From contig VDFB02018318.1 of NCBI GenBank assembly GCA_007258455.2, positions 19,068-83,067 on the forward strand: a stretch of 64,000 nt of DNA, in the 5' to 3' direction. This document shows, piece by piece, positions 35,950-47,100 of this stretch. The first letter of the stretch is position 1. The number at the start of each line of letters is the position of its first letter. Both the position numbers and the translations under genes were made by a program. A model generated the notes under the pieces. The model did not search any database. It had not been told where the DNA came from and was given only the letters and a program-made list of their open reading frames with translations. This DNA comes from Sequoia sempervirens (Eukaryota; Streptophyta; Pinopsida; Cupressales; Cupressaceae).

Positions 35950-37010
35950 GTTGTTTGTATTCTATGCTACTTTGGCATTTGTGGTGGGTGTTTGGAAACA
36001 TCACCGTGTTCATGCTTCTTCCCTTGTTGAATTCTAGAGCAGTTTGGGAAGAACCCCTTCCTAGGCCTCTTTCCTCCATATTGTGTGGTGCATTGGTCCT
36101 ACGTTCATCCTTTGGAAAATTTGGTTGGAAAGGAATCATAGGATTATTTGTGGGGATAGGCTGATGGTTCAACAAGTGTGGCACATAATTGTTGGGATGA
36201 TCCGACAAATGATGGAAGCTAAATGTGAAGTGGTGTATCCTTTGGAAAGGAGTGATGATGAGATTATGAATAGAATAGGTTTACAGGGTTTGACTCCAGG
36301 CTTTGCTTTTGTCAAAAGAGGTAGGTGGGCTAAAAAGAAGGTTCAGAGGGTTGGTAGATGGCTGCCTCCTCCTGTGGATACTTTGAAGATCAATACTGAT
36401 GTTTCCTCCAGGGGTAATCCTGGGCCTATAGGGATTGGTAGAATTGGACGTGATTGCTCTGGCTCAATTATTTTCTTCTTCTCCTTTCATAAAGGGCAAC
36501 ATTCAAACAATTTTATGGAGGGGTTGGCAATTCTTAAAGCTATTGAGCATGCTTGTGCTTTGGGTTGGCGTAAGATTATCTATGATTCTGGCTCACATAT
36601 TATTGTTAATTTATTGAATGAGAAAAAGTGGACTGATGTTAATTGGCAGATTTTTTTGGTTGTTTGTCAGATTCTACAAATGTGCTCTATGTTGGATGTG
36701 GTGTCTTTCTCCCACATACCGTGTGAATGGAATAGGGTTGTAGATTGTTTGGCCAAGTGGACTTCAGAGCAAGATGAGAATTGGAAGATTGAGGGCTAGG
36801 GGCAGTTATCCCCTGATTATCGACATGAATTAGAGAGGGTTCTTTTTGATGATTTGGTTGATTGAGGTGGTTGTGGATGTGAGCCCATGGTGGTTTTGTT
36901 TGGGTTGAGTATTCATGAGCTTTCTTTTCTTGGGTTCCTTCTGGATCCCTGATCTCTTTGTATTGCTTACTTCTTGATTTCAATCAAGTTTTTACCACTT
37001 TTTAATTTTT
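35950..37010 (+). pseudogene. 3' fragment of a second LINE (connection, RNase H, 3' tail)
   Basis: This is a 5'-truncated plant LINE on the plus strand. FILWKIWLERNHRIICGDR (about 36110-36165) is the end of the connection domain. RWLPPPVDTLKINTDVSSRG (about 36355-36415), HSNNFMEGLAILKAIEHA and IIYDSGSHIIVNLLN carry the RNase H layout with Asp, Glu and Asp. HIPCEWNRVVDCLAKWTSE ends it at about 36770. The frame 36083-36799 is open for 238 codons, unusually long for this window. The 3' tail (36800-37010) runs into T-rich sequence with no clear poly(A). The fragment probably belongs to a family related to the 19300-31450 LINE, in the opposite direction. Confidence 0.85.
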
Positions 37011-37576
37011 TTTTTAATTTCTATTTATTATTAAAAAATATTTTACAATGACATCAAATAGTGTTTTTAATTTTTTTTTTAAGTATATTAATTTAAAAAC
37101 TCACTTTTATATCTAATTTTTTAATTTTAGAATCTACTTTTTATGCGTGTTAATTCAACATATTTTTAAATTTTAACTATATTAATTTAGAAATTTTCTT
37201 TTAGATGAAATAATAAGTTTAGAATTTTTTTATTTTATTCTTAATTTTCTAAAATTTGAAAACTCTAACTACTTAAATTATTATTTTTATATATATTTAA
37301 TAAATTTGACTTAAGATTATATATGCTACAATTACAATTAACGTTAGTATTATAATTAATGTTGAAATTAATGTTAATATTAAAATTAAGATTAATGTTG
37401 ATGTTAAAATTAAAATTAATGTTAGTGTTATGATTTGTATTCAAATTAAAATTAATATTAAAGTTAGAATCAATATTAATGTTAGTATTAAAGTGAGAAT
37501 TTACATTTCATGAATCTCATTACATTAAAACCATTATTTCAATAATGATTGTGGACCATTAGAATGATGCGGCATG
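37011..37576. other. AT-rich sequence with a degenerate ATTAATGTTA minisatellite
   Basis: From about 37330 to 37505 the words ATTAATGTT, AAAATTAA and GTTAGTATT recur at 6-18 base steps, a diverged simple repeat. The rest (37011-37330) is AT-rich. No gene. Confidence 0.6.
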
Positions 37577-39418
37577 TTTTTTTTTTTTTTTGAAATTAAA
37601 AGCAGCAAAACAAGGGTGATGTCCCTTTATAACAAGGTCTTATAGGTAATCATCAGAAGAAAAACATACCAGAAACACAATAGAAAAATAACCAAGCCCT
37701 AGTCATAGATGACTAGGAGTGATAGGACACCAAGGACCAAGAGCAATCCGAGCCAACAACAAATTTACAACCCAATCTTGGCATAAAAACTAGAAGCAAC
37801 TAAATACATAGAACCAACACCCTGCAACAGTTGGGCAGTAACAAACCTTCCACACAAAAGGCCACAAACTATCTACAATAGCTGACCTGTAGTAGACCTT
37901 CCGCTCAAAATAGGCAAACCTGAGCCAAAAAACCTTCTTTTCAAAAGGCCACAAACCATCTGCAATAATTGACCTGTAGCAGACCTTCCGCTCAAAATAG
38001 ACCAACCTGAGCCTAACGTGTTCTCAACTAAAAAGGGGTAAGAATCATCCTTTGCTGTAGAGAAATGTTCTTCCAGAAGTGCCAACCAACCCGACACCAA
38101 CCCTAAGACCATCTCAATAGGTTGGGGCTACCCATTATAAGAGAGGAAGAAGTGGGGACCAAGACTACCAACGAACCCTCCCTCTAGAGCAAGCACATTC
38201 CACCTCAATAGGAACTAGAAAACGAGAGAAGCACTTCTCACCAAACCTACAATCACTAGCTCCACCTCAATAAAACACCACGATTGTAGAAATAGGTAGC
38301 AAGTAGGAGGCCCATAGGTCCTCCCAAGGCATCCAGGTTGAAGAAACAAAAGGAAGGACAAAAATAGCCTCCCAAACCACAACATAACCAACCCAAAACA
38401 CCATATGACCATCAACTCCAACAATATCTACAACACCATCCATCTCAATGGCCACCCAACAAACCAGAGGACAGAGCCCCCTCCCATTACCAAGCATAAG
38501 AACCACCACAACCATTTCCATCAACCTGGAAGCCTTCCATAAGCACAAAAACTACCACCACAAAACAAAGTAGGGTCTCCACAACCACCAAAGGAACAAC
38601 AGAGCACTTAGGAAAGTACCCACTAAGCACCAGGCCAAGAATGACCCTCCAAACATAGAAGCCATAGCCTCTACACTGGAATCATGCCAAAAAGTAGTGC
38701 CAAAACAAGGAGAGACCCTAAACAAAGCCAAGGGAGGGACCCAACCAACCACCCCCTGCTCCAAAGCACACAGGAAACCCCCACAACCAAGCTACAAAGC
38801 TCCGATGCACTTTTCTTGCACACCATGCTCTCAACACCAAGCCAAGAAGAAAACCCAACAATGCTCCACTTCCTGCCAAAGCAAGCCACCTCTCTACAAG
38901 GAAGACTACCACAGTGAAAAAACACAACCCCCTCCCCACCCTAGAAGAGGATAGACAAAGTCTCAGCCAGGACGTCCAGCTTAACAGCAAGGCCCACCTC
39001 AGTAGTGGTGCCTACGAGAACACAGGCCCAAAGGTGGCCAAGAAGGAATGGATTTGCCAAAGAAATAGAGGACTTAAAAGTAGAAAAAACCCAAACATAA
39101 CCAACAACGTCATCATTGAGGCAAGAGATCCCAAAAATAGCCACCACAAAGCCATCGGCCACAAACGCAGCAGCCAGGGCAGGTAAGTGGGAAGAAACAA
39201 CACACATCAACCAACGTCCCACGCAACAAATGCCAACAACATGAACCAAACCCCATGCTGGAGTAACCAACACAGAGGATAAATGTAGAGAAAGCTCATT
39301 CTCATCTAGATCATCCTCCCCATCATCACCCAAATCTGAGGAATTCAAATTTCCTCATTTGCGCCCATTCCCGCCCAGATGCAACGGTTGCAGAGCAGTT
39401 CCCATTTGACACTTGTTA
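37577..39418 (-). mobile_element. Poly(A)-tailed retroposed unit (LINE fragment or processed transcript)
   Basis: On the minus strand the unit ends in 15 A (the T run at 37577-37591) after TTTAATTTCA, as expected for a retrotransposed RNA. GCATGTTT is found at both edges (37572-37579, overlapping the T run, and 39419-39426), a plausible target duplication. The body is clearly GC-richer than its neighbours. The longest minus-strand frame is 39348-38941 (135 codons, starting MNSSDLGDDGEDDLDENELS), then hydrophobic and Cys/Val/Trp rich. I recognise no RT or endonuclease, so it could be the 5'-truncated end of a LINE or a processed pseudogene. Not functional as far as can be seen. Confidence 0.6.
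37845..38020. repeat. Two-copy tandem repeat inside the retroposed unit
   Basis: AGGCCACAAACTATCTACAA at about 37859 recurs as AGGCCACAAACCATCTGCAA at about 37949. Each is followed by TAGCTGACCTGTAG or TAATTGACCTGTAG and AGACCTTCCGCTCAAAATAG. The period is about 90 bases and the copies are about nine-tenths identical by eye. Confidence 0.85.
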
Positions 39419-39426
39419 GCATGTTT

Positions 39427-40324
39427 ACATTTGTTATTTATACTTATACTTATAATTATATTTAATAAAAAATACAATAAAATAAATAAAATAATAGCTG
39501 CTATGAATTATTTAGATACTTCAAACAGAGGAAATCTCATAAATGAGAAATAATAATTTAGACAGTCTACGAGCAAATCTCATAAATGAGAATTAATAAG
39601 ATCTTTCAAAACTCATGAATGCAACTACCTACTAAATAAACATTGTACAAGAAAATTCCAATTCAACAAAAAATTCAAAGTTGTATAGGTGGATAGATTT
39701 TAGATGTTTGAGAATTTCCTCCCCAAATGGTACTATTCAACCATAGAAAATTTCTGAATAACCTTTGTTAAACATACATTACACTCACTAATTTTTTATT
39801 TTTTTGTTGAATATGATATTGATAATATTTTGAAAAAAAATGAAATCATATTCTTATAATTTTGATAGAATAATACCTTTCGATTATTAGTTCTTAATTT
39901 AAAATCAATTACTAATAAAATTTTCATTCATACTTTCAAAATCAATTAATTAAAAGAATAACATATTAGCTAGAATTTTCTTCACATTGGACGCTGAGTT
40001 ATAAAGAATGAATTTTCGTATCCTCTTGAGGCGTAAATTGTGGAAATAAAAGAAAATAGCGAATTTTTTCCTATAGAAATTTCAAATTTGTAAAATATGT
40101 TAAAAGTTTTGTATGCTTGCATTTGGAGGCAGGCCAAAGATAGAAAAGCTTTCGTGTAATGCCAAATAAAAGGTTTGTTACCTGCAAGATAGGCACCATG
40201 CACATATCCATTAAACTAGACCAACTGGTGCTTGCAAAAACCAATAACATTTTTATATAGTGTATGGAGAGCTTGCTACCCAAGAAAGGAAATAAATATT
40301 ATTACATAGATAACAAAATTTGTG
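39427..40324. other. AT-rich unassigned sequence
   Basis: No gene or repeat with support. It ends at the CTAAG that forms the left target duplication of the large nested element. Confidence 0.45.
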
Positions 40325-40329
40325 CTAAG

Positions 40330-42308
40330 TGTAATGTCCCCTTCTCAACAATGATTAGTGCAGTTGGCCATTAGCCTATCTCGGAGGCCTGTAGTCTAGT
40401 CAAAAGCAGAAATTAGGATTTCCTATTTTATGGGAGGATACTTTGGTAGTTTTGGAGGCTTGCATGTTGGAGTTTTGTAGTTTGGATTTTGGATTCCTTA
40501 TGGGTTTTCAGAGAGGTTTGCAGTGGTGTGACATGCAACTGAAATAAAGGACTTTTCCAGACTTACTATTTTTAGGAAGTTGCGATGACTACTCAAAATG
40601 TGGTTAAAATGCATTTGGACACACTTACTATTTTTAGAAGTATGCTATTTTTAGTAGTGTTATTTTAAGCAGGGTTTTAGCAGGCCAGTTCAAAGGCTAT
40701 TTTAGGTAGGTCAATTTATTCAGTTTGGTCTCCAACATTTGTGATGCTTATTTTGGAAAGTTTAATATTTGGTGAGATAATATTTTAAGTGAAATATTTG
40801 GCTAAGGCAAGGTGAATGAATTTTGGATAAATATTTAAGATAAATTATAATGTATTTCACCTATCTACTTGGGTTCCTAGCTTGGAGAAAATATTTAAGT
40901 GAGTATAAGGTATATTTCACTTAATCACCTTGGACACCTATGTTATGAAATATTTGCATTTTGATAAGTATTATTCCTCTTATGTTTGGATGCCTAAAGT
41001 CAAGAAGTGAAAGGTTGGAATTCAAATGCAAATTGAAGTGAAATGAAAATCTCATTTGGGTGTCCCTTTTGGAGGGAAAGGGATTTTGAATTTATGGGTT
41101 GGAGAAGTTATAAATATAAGGCCTTGCCTCTTCATTTGATCATCCATTGTCTATCATATCAAATTGCTACCGAATTTTTTTAAGCTTATGGCTTCGAGGA
41201 GTGCATACCTCCTAGCAAGTGTCTAATTTCGTGTTTGAAAGATAGCACCTAGTTGGAATTGGGACTGCTTCTCACATAAAGATAGCAGATTGAGCATCAT
41301 TGATATTAGTTTTTAAAGTTATTTTTGATTTTCAGGTAAATGGTTCATGTATGGCTAAAACAAGTTTTCATTCACAAATCATTGTATGATTTTTATTTCA
41401 TTCTAGTTATTTTCTATAATCATTTCTATGCCCTAGGTGCCCCTTCTCCTTGAATTTTAGATTTTTTGGTGAAGTGGTTATTTTTCTAGAGTTGGTTGCC
41501 CTTCTTGGTGGTTTAACTTTTCCTGGCATCACCTTGGAATGCATGCAATAAATAATAGAAGGTGTTTGCAACTATTTCTTGATTCTACCTTGGGCAGTTT
41601 CCTCCTAGGTTTCATCTGCATTCAGTTTCATGTCATTTAGAGGAGTTTTCATTAAGTTAGGAGCATTTTGGAGTGTTTTAGTCTTGTTGGTTTGCATTTT
41701 CTGAGTGTTGGTTTTCCATATTAGATTGTAGTAATTTTACATTTGGGTTGGTTTTTCATGTTTGGAAGGCTTGTGAAGTTTGGAGAAACATATAATATCA
41801 TTTGCAGAGGATTGGACAACTTACACACTTGTAATTTGCAGATTAATTTCATTGTAAGGCTGAAATCAGTAGTATTGATTCAGTCATTTAATATTTTTGC
41901 ACTTTATATTGTAATTCCCACTATTAGTGGAAGGTATAGGCCTTGTTGTCCATTTACTTTTATCTTTTCATTTCTGTAATGCTCGTTGAACAAGCGAAAG
42001 GGGTTGGCAAGCCACCCATACTTTACTTTTCATGTACTTGCATTCTTCATCATGCTGATTGACTGAGCTGTCAAACTACTCCCGCTGAATAAGTGGCCGA
42101 GTTGCATAATCTATGTACTTTCCAACAGTTTCTGTTTTACAAGCTAACAATCCTTGGTGCCATATGCTATCACCTCGCCTATCATTGGGATCTTGGTGAA
42201 CATTCTTGGTGTAGGGTTACTTTCTTTAGCTGGTTTTGGTTTTGCTAATGCTGACAGGTGAAGTTGTTGATGTGAAAATTGAAAAAAATATATAAGGGGG
42301 TTATTTAA
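40330..42308 (+). repeat. 5' LTR of the outermost element
   Basis: It is repeated as 60612-62587 with scattered base changes. By eye about one base in ten differs in the first 230 bases, less further on, so the insertion is old. The terminal CA is AA here. TACTATTTTTAG-type text recurs inside (40565, 40625, 40645). Confidence 0.93.
41108..41118 (+). promoter_or_regulatory. TATA box of the outermost element's LTR
   Basis: TTATAAATATA here and TTATAAATAC at 61391-61400 in the partner LTR are at the same place, after GGGTTGGAGAAG. Conservation between the LTRs and the motif support a promoter. Confidence 0.6.
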
Positions 42309-42309
42309 G

Positions 42310-42321
42310 TGGTATCAAAGC
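42310..42321 (+). other. Primer-binding site of the outermost element
   Basis: TGGTATCAAAGC matches the 3' end of initiator tRNA-Met except for one base, as in many plant LTR elements. It starts one base after the LTR. Confidence 0.85.
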
Positions 42322-42364
42322 TAAGATATTTCCATCCTATGAAAAATAAGAGCTTAGTTGTCAG

Positions 42365-43213
42365 ATGAGTGATAGAGAAATCAAATTTTAACTAGAGGTC
42401 AGAAATGAGTTCAGTTTCAACTTCCAGAAGTCCCTAAAAATATTACATTTTCTGAAGTTCAGGAACTGTGAGAAGTCAGATTTGATTATGGTTTCTAAAG
42501 AAGAAAGAAGATTGGAAAGGTCACTTTCCATTGTAGGTACAAGGATCAATGAAGAATGTCAGACAATAGGTGAGGAAGTGAGTATATTATCAGAATCAAA
42601 ACATTGTTTGAGCCGAGTCCAACAATCACCTACTGAGTTAATGAAGAAGGCATTATCTCCTACAATAACCTCTTTGATTCATCCTTATTTGGATAAGTCA
42701 TCTAGATGAAGAAATAAGTTTGTTAGTTACTTCATGCTTTAGTGAAGTTATGAGGATTATAGCACCTTTCATCCCTTATGATGATGAAATTATGAAGAAG
42801 ATTTTTCATAAGATTGTAGAAAGTTTCCAAGATCTTGATCAAACCAGTAGTAGTCAATTTTCTAGAAGAGCTGCTATTTTAAAAACATTTTTTATATCTC
42901 AAGAAAAGTAACTTGCTAATAGACTTGGAAATGCAAAATAATATTTATCACTTGTTCTACTACCTCTTCATATCCACTTGGAGTGAAAAATAAGAGAGTG
43001 TTATTGTAGCTGTAAAGAATATTGTTGTTCTCACTATTAAAGAGGTTGATGGAATTCCACCTAATGTCCAATCTCTCCTTTTGGACGCATATGAACGTGA
43101 AGAAAAAGTTTCTCCTATTGCTGATATTTTGATCAATGAATTGTTTAATCAATGTGAGGAGAAATTGAAGCCACTTTTGAAGAAGATAGAGCAAGATGAA
43201 GGAAATACTAGTG
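42365..43213 (+). pseudogene. PDS5-like HEAT-repeat segment captured by the retrotransposon
   Basis: A reading frame starts at the ATG at 42365, 44 bases after the PBS. It reads MSDREIKF, TAA (42389), then continues in frame through 42706. Landmarks: KHCLSRVQQSPTELMKKALS, then after a frameshift near 42705 VTSCFSEVMRIIAPFIPYDD followed by EIMKKIFHKIVESFQDLDQT and SSQFSRRAAIL. After a second shift it reads SVIVAVKNIVVLTIKEVDGI and REEKVSPIADILINELFNQC then EEKLKPLL (to about 43190). This order (SRVEQSP-like, SCxSExxRIxAPxxPYDD, KVSPIA, CxxKLKP) is that of plant PDS5 cohesin-associated proteins. No introns are present, as expected from capture through RNA. The end, QDEGNTS, continues in frame at 57282. 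Family identity is from memory of conserved residues; a profile search would decide. Confidence 0.7.
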
Positions 43214-43218
43214 GCGTC

Positions 43219-44456
43219 TGTTGGCAAAACAAGGACAGACAATTGAGAGGGGGGGTGAATTAGTTGTCACAGAATAATAAACTTTTCAAACTACTTAACT
43301 TAATCTTAGATTTGATGAATAAGTAATTAACCATAAGCAATTAACACATCAAAGATAGAGAACACCAAGATTTTTATGTGGAAACCCTGTTAGGGGAAAA
43401 ACCACGGTGGATGTTAGTCCACAAGATTATACCCTGTTAAAAGTATAATGAAATCAATAAGGGGAATGCACATGCATTTAGGAACACTACCTAGAGCTCA
43501 CTACTCAATTACAGAAGGGGCTCACTACCCAACAATACAGAATAGGATTAAAATCTGAAGGGTATGAACTGAGGAAATAGCTTCTCCACAAGCCTAATTA
43601 TAGTTCCAATTAAGCACAAAAAACTCCTTCACAAACTACTTCACACTTCACTTGATATTTTTCACACTCTGCTCTATAATTGAATGATATTCACACATAT
43701 ACACATAAGAGAACACTCAACACCTTTCCACCACACTACACTAATGAAACAATCGCTCTATATATCCGCTACATGAGATTTCATCAATAACTTAGTCAGA
43801 TAGGAAAATAAAACATATTTTCAATGTCAACCCAAATTTACAAATTAATTTTTAATGTGAATCCACCAAGGTCGGCCATAACATAGTGGGGACCCAAATT
43901 AATATCTCCAACACAAAAAATACTTTAATTAATTCCACCTCAAAGATCCACAACACGCTACCACCAACATGTTGGCCAAGAACAAGAAAAACTGAACATA
44001 TGTAGGAAATTTTTTTGACCACGAGCACACCAATCAATGTGGATGCACCAAAAAGATAGAGCACGGTCTAGAAACATCCAAGAGCACCAAGAAAAAATAG
44101 AGAAACATCCATAGCAACTGATATTTTCAGAATCACACAAACTTCACTTAGGAACACCAATAAAGACCACAAAAACACTGTCAGACCACAACATGATCAT
44201 ATCTATATGCGGACCTCTGAAACTTCCAGTGGATGATCTAGATACACTCAGCAGAAAACCATTTAGTCCACAACAATTGAACTTCAACGTAAAGAACAAA
44301 CCACCTTCATGACTTGCACAGTTCCACAGAGAACCTGAAACACTTTCTTTTACAATTTTCTCAATATCCTTGACATATACAACCTCTAATACACCAAATG
44401 CTAATAGTGTTGAAATCAATGACAACCACATATGAACAACACATCCACAACATCCA
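43219..44456 (-). repeat. 3' LTR of copia element B
   Basis: It is written here in window order from TGTTGGCAAAAC to CATCCA, and repeated at 56070-57275. The element lies on the minus strand, so this is its downstream LTR. Confidence 0.93.
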
Positions 44457-44471
44457 AAAATCTCCTCCTTT
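44457..44471 (-). other. Polypurine tract of copia element B
   Basis: The minus strand reads AAAGGAGGAGATTTT directly before the LTR start TGGATG, the typical place for plus-strand priming. Confidence 0.85.
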
Positions 44472-44851
44472 GGCATTGATGGCAACACATGATGTGAAAA
44501 ATACCATCAACCCAACACACTTGCTATCCCTTTGGTTTTGACTCCTCAATTTCTCTTTGATTCTTAAAAGGTTTTTTCACATTGCACTTCTCCCCCTTTG
44601 ACATCAATGGAAAAGGTAACCATGAACTTTGCATATACACGCTCTGAACCACATATCTGCACATCTGACTACTCCCCCTGAGTAGCAGCCACAAAAACAT
44701 CAATCCAAATTAGAATATAGCAATGTAGCTCATAGTTTGATGCAAGTAAATGCATCTCTAAGTTCTCATCAAGAGGGGTAATTACCCCTAGAATTCCTCT
44801 AAGATACTCAAAAGTATCCTTCGACAATGGCATAGTAAATATTTCTACAAT

Positions 44852-45421
44852 CTATTCTTTAGTAGGCACATACTCCAATTTGACTTCTTTCTCATTCACT
44901 TTCTCCCTCAAGAAATGAAACTTGATTGATATATGCTTAGTCTTAGAGTGTAGTACCAGATTCTTCAAAATATTTATTGCACTTGAATTGTCATAGTATA
45001 TGGCAATAGGATCTTCATATATTACCGTGATATCTTTCAACATTTGTTTCATCCATATTACTTGAGTACAATTATTTGCAACAACAATATATTCTACTTC
45101 AATAGTAGATAGAGAAATGGAATTATGCTTTTTTCTCAACCAGGACACCAACTTCTTCCCTAGGAAGAAAGCACCACCACTAGTACTTTTCCTATCATCT
45201 ACATCACTAGCCCAATCCGCATCAGTATGTGCACTTAGAGTGAGATCATCATCCTTTGGATACCAAAGTCCAAAGTCAACTATTCCTTTTAGATATCTAA
45301 ATATCCTCTTAACAATAGTTACATGTGATTCTTTTGGATCAGCCTGAAATCTAGCAGCCATACATACATCATTCATAATATCTAGTCTAGTTTGAGTTAA
45401 ATAAAGTAATCCATCAATCAT
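44852..45421 (-). pseudogene. RNase H segment of copia element B
   Basis: This is the copia RT end and RNase H: IDGLLYLTQTRLDIMNDVCM, HVTIVKRIFRYLKG, SAHTDADWASDVDDRKSTSG with the first Asp, SLSTIEVEYIVVANNCTQVI with the Glu, and IAIYYDNSSAINILKNLVLH with the second Asp. 189 codons are open. The stop at 44852 lies before the tail. Upstream it is separated from RT by a stop and a frameshift near 45430-45580. The segment looks intact in its key residues. Confidence 0.9.
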
Positions 45422-45582
45422 TGAACTCTTCTAGTTTAATTTTCCTTAGGAGAATCATCATTATATGCTAGCTTACATCCGATCACCATGGGAGTACCAA
45501 CAAGCTTTGAATCTTCCATCCCAAATTTCTTTGGTAGCTCTCTCACATATTTGGACTGAAATATGAATATTCCCTTGTCTAA

Positions 45583-46494
45583 CTAGGTCACTTGTAATCC
45601 TAGAAAGAACTTCATCTCTCCAATCATACTCATCTCAAATTCATCCTTCATCTCATCAACAAAATTCATACATAGATTTTCATCTCCTTCAAAAATGATG
45701 TCATCAACAAAGACTTTTGTAATTAACTCTTTATCATGATCCAATTTGAAATATAAGTTTCTATCAGCAGTACCTTTAGTGAATCCAAGCTTCAGTAAGT
45801 ATTTGTCCAATCTAGCATACCAGACTCTAGGGGCTTGCTTGAGTACATATAGAGATTTCTTCAAGCAAAAAACCATATCTTCCTTATCAGTTAGCTGAAA
45901 TCCATCTGTTTGTTCAATGTATACTTCTTCTTCTAGTTCTCCATTCAGAAATGTTGACTTCACATCCATCTAATAGACTTTGTAGTCCTTGTATGCAGCA
46001 TAAGCAAGAAATAATCTAACAACTTCGATTATGGAAATAGGGGAAAAAGTTTCTTCAAAATCAACACCTTCCATATGAGAATATCCTTTACATACCAGTC
46101 TTGCTTTATTCTAGACCACTTCACCTTGTTCATTCAGCTTGTTCTGAAACACCCATTTAGTACCAATCACATTTTTGTCTTTAGGTCTGGGAACCAGTAT
46201 CCACGTGTCATTCTTTTCAATTTGTGTCAGCTCTTCCTTCATAACTTCCATCCAGTGTTCATCTTGACAGACTTCAGTGACATTTTTAGGTTCAATCTTG
46301 GAAATCAGGCAGTATTCTTCTACAATCTTCCTTCTAGTTTGTACTCCTTTATTCTTATCTCCTATAATTTGGCTTTCATAATGGTTTAGCTTTACATACC
46401 TTGTATTTTTGGAATTTTCTTGGACTTCTGATTCTTCTGATCTTCCTTCTATACTAGTACTTGTCTCTATTTCCTGACTACCTTGACTTACCAA
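45583..46494 (-). pseudogene. Reverse transcriptase of copia element B
   Basis: The upstream part at 46111-46494 holds the linker and RT start: DEHWMEVMKEELTQIEKNDT and GTKWVFQNKLNEQGEVV. The palm at 45583-45969 reads MDVKSTFLNGELEEEVYIEQ, LKQAPRVWYARLDKYL and KVFVDDIIFEGDENL; the catalytic box is F-V-D-D, where copia usually has Y-V-D-D. A gap of about 140 bases between the pieces has stops. The downstream RNase H is at 44852. Confidence 0.9.
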
Positions 46495-46499
46495 AATGA

Positions 46500-47095
46500 A
46501 TTAAGGTTGCTTTACCGGAACAACTGGAACATATGGAAAATATGGCACAATTTGAAGTTGATTCTATGTCTGAACATTCTTCCCTTTGTTTGTATTGTCT
46601 TCATTAGAATCATATCCACAATATTTGGATGGTTTGACAGAATCCTCATCAACTCTGACATTTTCACTCTAAACCATCTTTCTCAGTCTTTTGTTATAGC
46701 ATTAGTAGGCCTTTCTCTTAGTAGAATAACCTAAAAATATTCCTTCATCGCTTCTTGCATCAAACTTTCCTATATCATCATCTCTCTTGATATAACATTT
46801 GCTTCCAAAGATCTTGAAATATTTAACAGTACGTTTGTAACCAAACTATAGCTCAAAAGGGGTCTTACTAGAATTGCCATTTTGACATTTACCCGGTTTA
46901 AAATGTACACAGTAGTGCTTACAGCTTCACTCCAATACCTCTAGGGCACATTTCCTTCTATCATCATTGTTCTAGCAACTTCTAAAATTGATCTGTTCTT
47001 TTTTCTGCAACTCCATTCTGTTGAGGGGTTTGGGGAGTAGATAACTGTCTTCTAATTCCATGTTCTTCACAAAAAGAGTTGTATTCCCTGGAGGT
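46500..47095 (-). pseudogene. Second half of the copia B integrase
   Basis: The minus strand reads YNSFCEEHGIRRQLSTPQTP then QQNGVAEKKNRS, which carries the third catalytic acid (Glu). It then continues into the C-terminal part with several frameshifts and stops. The first half is at 54325-54600, on the other side of the inner copia, which inserted at the GAACT inside the codons for GEFTSREYNS. Confidence 0.85.
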
Positions 47096-47100
47096 GAACT

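Noticed and set aside
38551..39203. Several overlapping frames on both strands in the GC-richer unit
   Set aside because: GC-rich, stop-poor sequence opens frames on both strands; only the unit itself, with poly(A), was retained.
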